From positions 62,001-126,000 of the forward strand of contig JADKGB010000003.1 of NCBI GenBank assembly GCA_016717225.1: a stretch of 64,000 nucleotides of DNA, in the 5' to 3' direction. This document shows, piece by piece, positions 61,710 through 64,000 of this stretch (positions are counted from its first letter, which is position 1; each line of letters begins with the position of its first letter). Both the position numbers and the translations under genes were made by a program. Origin of the DNA: Flavobacteriales bacterium. Its GTDB lineage: Bacteria > Bacteroidota > Bacteroidia > Flavobacteriales_F > PHOS-HE28. Under the pieces are notes generated by a model. It worked only from the letters and a program-made list of their open reading frames with translations. It was not told the DNA's origin and searched no databases.

Positions 61710-63140
61710 CTACTGCACACGGTAGATCCACCAACCATCCGATCGTTCAACCAGCGGTCGCACACCTTGAGCCTGCGCCCGTTCCCAGTTCTCAGAAGGG
61801 TTCAGCCCCTTCCATTGGGCCTCCAACTCCAACGGGTTCACAACGATCAAAGCGCCCTCTTGGAAGTCATCGATGCCGGTGTACCATAGTTCGGTTACCT
61901 GCACCGTGGGGCAATAATTGGAAAGCGCCGCTCCCATGCCATGTGTGTACAGCCTCGTTGCTCCATCGTGGTTCACGACCTCAGCCAGTTCCTTTTCCAC
62001 GCTGGCATTGCGCATGAACGGATAAAGCGCTCGTGCGAACAAGGCAAGTTGAACTACCGCTACCAGCGCTACAACGAAGCCCGCTCTTGGGACACGCTGC
62101 TTCAACCAGGACCATGCACGCAGAAACGTTGGATAGAGCAAGATCACCGCGAACGGTTGGGCCATCAGCAGCACACGGTCGTTCTGGAACGGCATACCTG
62201 CAATGAAGAGCAGGTAGAAGGCCAACATCACCGCTGCCGCCCGCGCAGCTAAGGGTGCCAGATCGCTTCGCCGAACGAAAGGCAACAACACTGCACCGAT
62301 GGGCACGAAACCCGGATGAAGAAGGACACCCAGCACATACAGCCCGTTCGGAAGCAAGTACTTGAGCACCCCATCATCCGAGTGTAGTTCCCGGCGGAAC
62401 AAATTCATTGGCGACCAATCCGCCAAGGGCGATCGCAGGTAGATCCCAACCCATTCCGCTGTTGGTATTAGAAACCACGCACAGAGCATGCCCACGACCG
62501 CCAAGCCCGCACCGATCAGCATACGCTGCGAACGGCCCTCGGCCTTGCCCACCCATGTGAGCATCAATAACCCCAACACCATGGGCACTGCCGCGAAACG
62601 CACCACCACGGCCAACAGCGCCACCACTGCACACATCACCATCCACCAGAGACTTCTCTGCTCTTGGGCCTTGGTCCAGAGCGCCCAGGTGAGCACCACC
62701 AATGCAATGCCGGGCAGATCGCTCATGGCTACCAACGCATGCCGCAGCAAGAACGGCGAAGCGCCGATCATGAGCAAAAGGAACACGTTCAGACCTTGTC
62801 GGTCAGCAGCACCAAACATCAACCACTTCCGAAGTGTGAAGCCGAGCAGCAGAAGCGCCGCGACAGGTAGCACCCGCATGGCCAATAGCGTATCGCCCAA
62901 TACTCGGCCCAACAGTGCACCAGCGAACGGATAGGCCTGCGGATGTTCGGCAGCAGGTGGTCTTACGCCCCCGGCGAACCACTGGCTCCAACTCTTGGCA
63001 ACGCGCAAGTAATCATGGCTGTCCTGGCCGTTCAGCCCTTGGTACCCGACAATTGCGCACCAAACCAAGCCGCCGATCAATGGAACTACCCAACCCCAGC
63101 CGGCCGACACGATGCCTTTCTGTTTGCCCATGGTTTCCAT
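61710..63140 (-). CDS. GT39-like membrane glycosyltransferase
   Basis: A 476-residue polytopic protein with about ten membrane segments. It begins METMGKQKGIVSAGWGW, and after the first segment has GYQGLNGQDSHDYLRVAKSWSQW, where the acidic DSHDY loop resembles the catalytic Asp of GT39/GT83-type GT-C enzymes. The later part (HGMGAALSNYCPTVQVTELWYTGIDDFQEGALIVVNPLELEAQW) is a soluble C-terminal domain seen in related Bacteroidota proteins. An inner ATG at 63131 is an alternative start. It may use the lipid-linked sugar made by the GT2 enzyme at 59608; that link is inferred only from proximity. The acceptor is unknown. Confidence 0.82.
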   Translation of the reverse strand: METMGKQKGIVSAGWGWVVPLIGGLVWCAIVGYQGLNGQDSHDYLRVAKSWSQWFAGGVRPPAAEHPQAYPFAGALLGRVLGDTLLAMRVLPVAALLLLGFTLRKWLMFGAADRQGLNVFLLLMIGASPFLLRHALVAMSDLPGIALVVLTWALWTKAQEQRSLWWMVMCAVVALLAVVVRFAAVPMVLGLLMLTWVGKAEGRSQRMLIGAGLAVVGMLCAWFLIPTAEWVGIYLRSPLADWSPMNLFRRELHSDDGVLKYLLPNGLYVLGVLLHPGFVPIGAVLLPFVRRSDLAPLAARAAAVMLAFYLLFIAGMPFQNDRVLLMAQPFAVILLYPTFLRAWSWLKQRVPRAGFVVALVAVVQLALFARALYPFMRNASVEKELAEVVNHDGATRLYTHGMGAALSNYCPTVQVTELWYTGIDDFQEGALIVVNPLELEAQWKGLNPSENWERAQAQGVRPLVERSDGWWIYRVQ

Positions 63141-63154
63141 CGCCTAGAACGAAC

Positions 63155-63184
63155 AAGGCCCCCCGCCAAACAGCGGAAGGCCTT
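63155..63184. terminator. Terminator after tRNA-Arg (also readable on the other strand)
   Basis: A 12-bp stem (63155-63166 with 63173-63184, two G-T pairs) with a 6-base loop follows the tRNA on the reverse strand. The flanking sequence is T-rich on both sides, so it may terminate the tRNA transcript and transcription from the other side. Confidence 0.7.
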
Positions 63185-63194
63185 TCCCTTTTAG

Positions 63195-63268
63195 TGAACC
63201 CGTAGGGAGTCGAACCCCAAACCTCCTGATCCGTAGTCAGGTGCTCTATCCAATTGAGCTACGGGTCC
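63195..63268 (-). tRNA. tRNA-Arg (anticodon ACG)
   Basis: The 74-base reverse-strand sequence folds as a tRNA. The acceptor arms GGACCCG and CGGGTTC pair with an A discriminator. A D-arm GCTC ... GAGC, an anticodon stem CCTGA / TCAGG with loop CTACGGA (anticodon ACG), and a T-arm TGGGG-TTCGACT-CCCTA are present. CCA is not encoded. The ACG anticodon is normally modified to ICG and reads CGU, CGC and CGA. Confidence 0.96.
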
Positions 63269-63282
63269 CTGCTAAAGCGGCG

Positions 63283-63290
63283 CGAATCTA
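63283..63290 (-). promoter_or_regulatory. Candidate -7 promoter box (TAGATTCG) for tRNA-Arg
   Basis: The octamer ends 14 bases before the tRNA 5' end on the same strand. It is identical to the one before sucD, and its place before an RNA gene supports the box as a genuine promoter element. Confidence 0.5.
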
Positions 63291-63393
63291 ATGATCTGTT
63301 CCGTTTGATCGTTTTTGTGCTGAAATGGAGCTTGAATGGGTGCGGTGAACCGTGACTCGGAGCGCCTCCGCTTTCATCAAAACCAATATCCCA

Positions 63394-64000
63394 CTAAGGC
63401 TTATAGTACTTCATCGCCTCCGGCATATACGCTTCCAGATCCGCAACGCGGCGTGCATCGCTGGGGTGCGTGCTCATGAATTCCGGTGGCTTCTGCCCAC
63501 CTTGCTCAGCCATACGTTTCCAAAATTCGGGTGCGCCACGTGGATCGTAGCCTGCCATGGCCATAAAGACCAAGCCCATTTTGTCGGCTTCGGTCTCGTG
63601 GCTACGACTGAATGCCAATGTGCCCAATTGGCTGCCTATGCCGAACGATTGCAGCAGCATGTCCTTGGCCAAACTGGGCTTCTGTGAAGCCAATACCTGC
63701 AAGGTCATGCCCGCGCCTTGCACCGCCATGCCTTGGCTCATGCGCTCGTTGCCGTGGCGTGCAATAGCATGCGCGATCTCGTGGCCCATCACCAACGCCA
63801 AACTGGTCTCATCCTTGGTAACAGGCAGAATTCCGGTGTACACCACCACCTTTCCGCCGGGCATGCACCAAGCGTTCACCGTGGGTTCATCCACCACATT
63901 GAATTCCCAATTGAAGCCTTCCACTCGTTCGGCCGCACCGTTCTCGTTGAGGTACTTGGTGGCCGCATCGGCCAATCGCCGTCCGATGCGTTGCACCATT
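63394..64000 (-). CDS. M48 family metalloprotease, 5' end cut by window edge
   Basis: The frame runs off the right edge; an ATG at 63999 is probably internal, because members of this group are usually longer and start with a lipoprotein signal. The visible 201 residues include NAWCMPGGKVVVYTGILPV, the zinc motif LVMGHEIAHAIARHGNERM (HEIAH) near residue 75, and SRSHETEADKMGLVFMAMAGYDP with the third zinc ligand Glu. The C-terminus FMSTHPSDARRVADLEAYMPEA is typical of the LoiP/YcaL-like M48C branch. These act in the periplasm in outer-membrane quality control. The stop is at 63394. Confidence 0.93.
   Translation of the reverse strand, partial: MVQRIGRRLADAATKYLNENGAAERVEGFNWEFNVVDEPTVNAWCMPGGKVVVYTGILPVTKDETSLALVMGHEIAHAIARHGNERMSQGMAVQGAGMTLQVLASQKPSLAKDMLLQSFGIGSQLGTLAFSRSHETEADKMGLVFMAMAGYDPRGAPEFWKRMAEQGGQKPPEFMSTHPSDARRVADLEAYMPEAMKYYKP

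Overview
The window looks like chromosomal DNA of an uncultured Bacteroidota bacterium, most likely Flavobacteriales. The reasons are nine putative secreted proteins with type IX secretion (T9SS) C-terminal signals of three kinds, Bacteroidota-restricted families (DUF6134, a DUF6728-like small membrane protein, a CHU_C-type protein), TAnnTTTG-like promoter boxes close to start codons, and a general lack of Shine-Dalgarno spacing. GC content is moderate to high. No transposase, integrase, phage gene or CRISPR array was seen.

Layout. 0-6.3 kb: a membrane glycosyltransferase-like gene cut by the left edge, DedA, aroE, a small membrane protein, a T9SS cargo protein and uvrB. 6.4-11.1 kb: two tandem trypsin-like T9SS endopeptidases, each followed by a terminator. 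11.1-14.7 kb: a leftward block with a YdcF-like protein, a large membrane protein and fabG. 15-19 kb: a secreted protein, a small lipoprotein, a DUF1569 protein and a membrane glycosyltransferase. 18.9-29.4 kb: sucD, an MFS transporter, an NDH-2-like oxidoreductase, mnmE, an NlpE-like lipoprotein, WbqC, a PQQ-like propeller, a flavoprotein, a cold-shock-domain protein and a secreted protein.

29.4-43.6 kb is the unusual part. A biotin-dependent acyl-CoA carboxylase carboxyltransferase gene (32331-34005) is accompanied by truncated copies of its own 5' end at 29599 and 30556 and by copies of its 3' end at 36079 and 36226. Genes for outer-membrane or secreted proteins lie between the copies. The same stretch holds a PIN toxin-antitoxin pair, a propeller-type sensor kinase with a NarL-type response regulator, and a GEVED-repeat protein. 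Eight apparent frameshifts fall between 31.3 and 42.2 kb, mostly in short homopolymers, while genes outside that stretch look intact. Consensus error is the simplest explanation. Both two-component genes are preceded by the palindrome TCATTG-N4-CAATGA, a candidate operator.

43.6-52.6 kb mixes secreted proteins with long non-coding, hairpin-rich repeat tracts. The most striking is a family with CCCCTCCT / AGGAGGGG arms around variable palindromic cores. 52.6-64 kb returns to ordinary content: an NRAMP-like transporter, an M3 metallopeptidase, a reprolysin-like secreted metalloprotease, a GT2 glycosyltransferase, ychF, a GT39-like membrane protein, tRNA-Arg(ACG) and an M48 metalloprotease cut by the right edge.

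Most genes are housekeeping or secretion functions. No complete novel multi-gene system could be demonstrated. The best leads are the duplicated carboxylase ends around cargo genes, the modular palindromic repeats, and the paired operator-like palindromes of the two-component locus.
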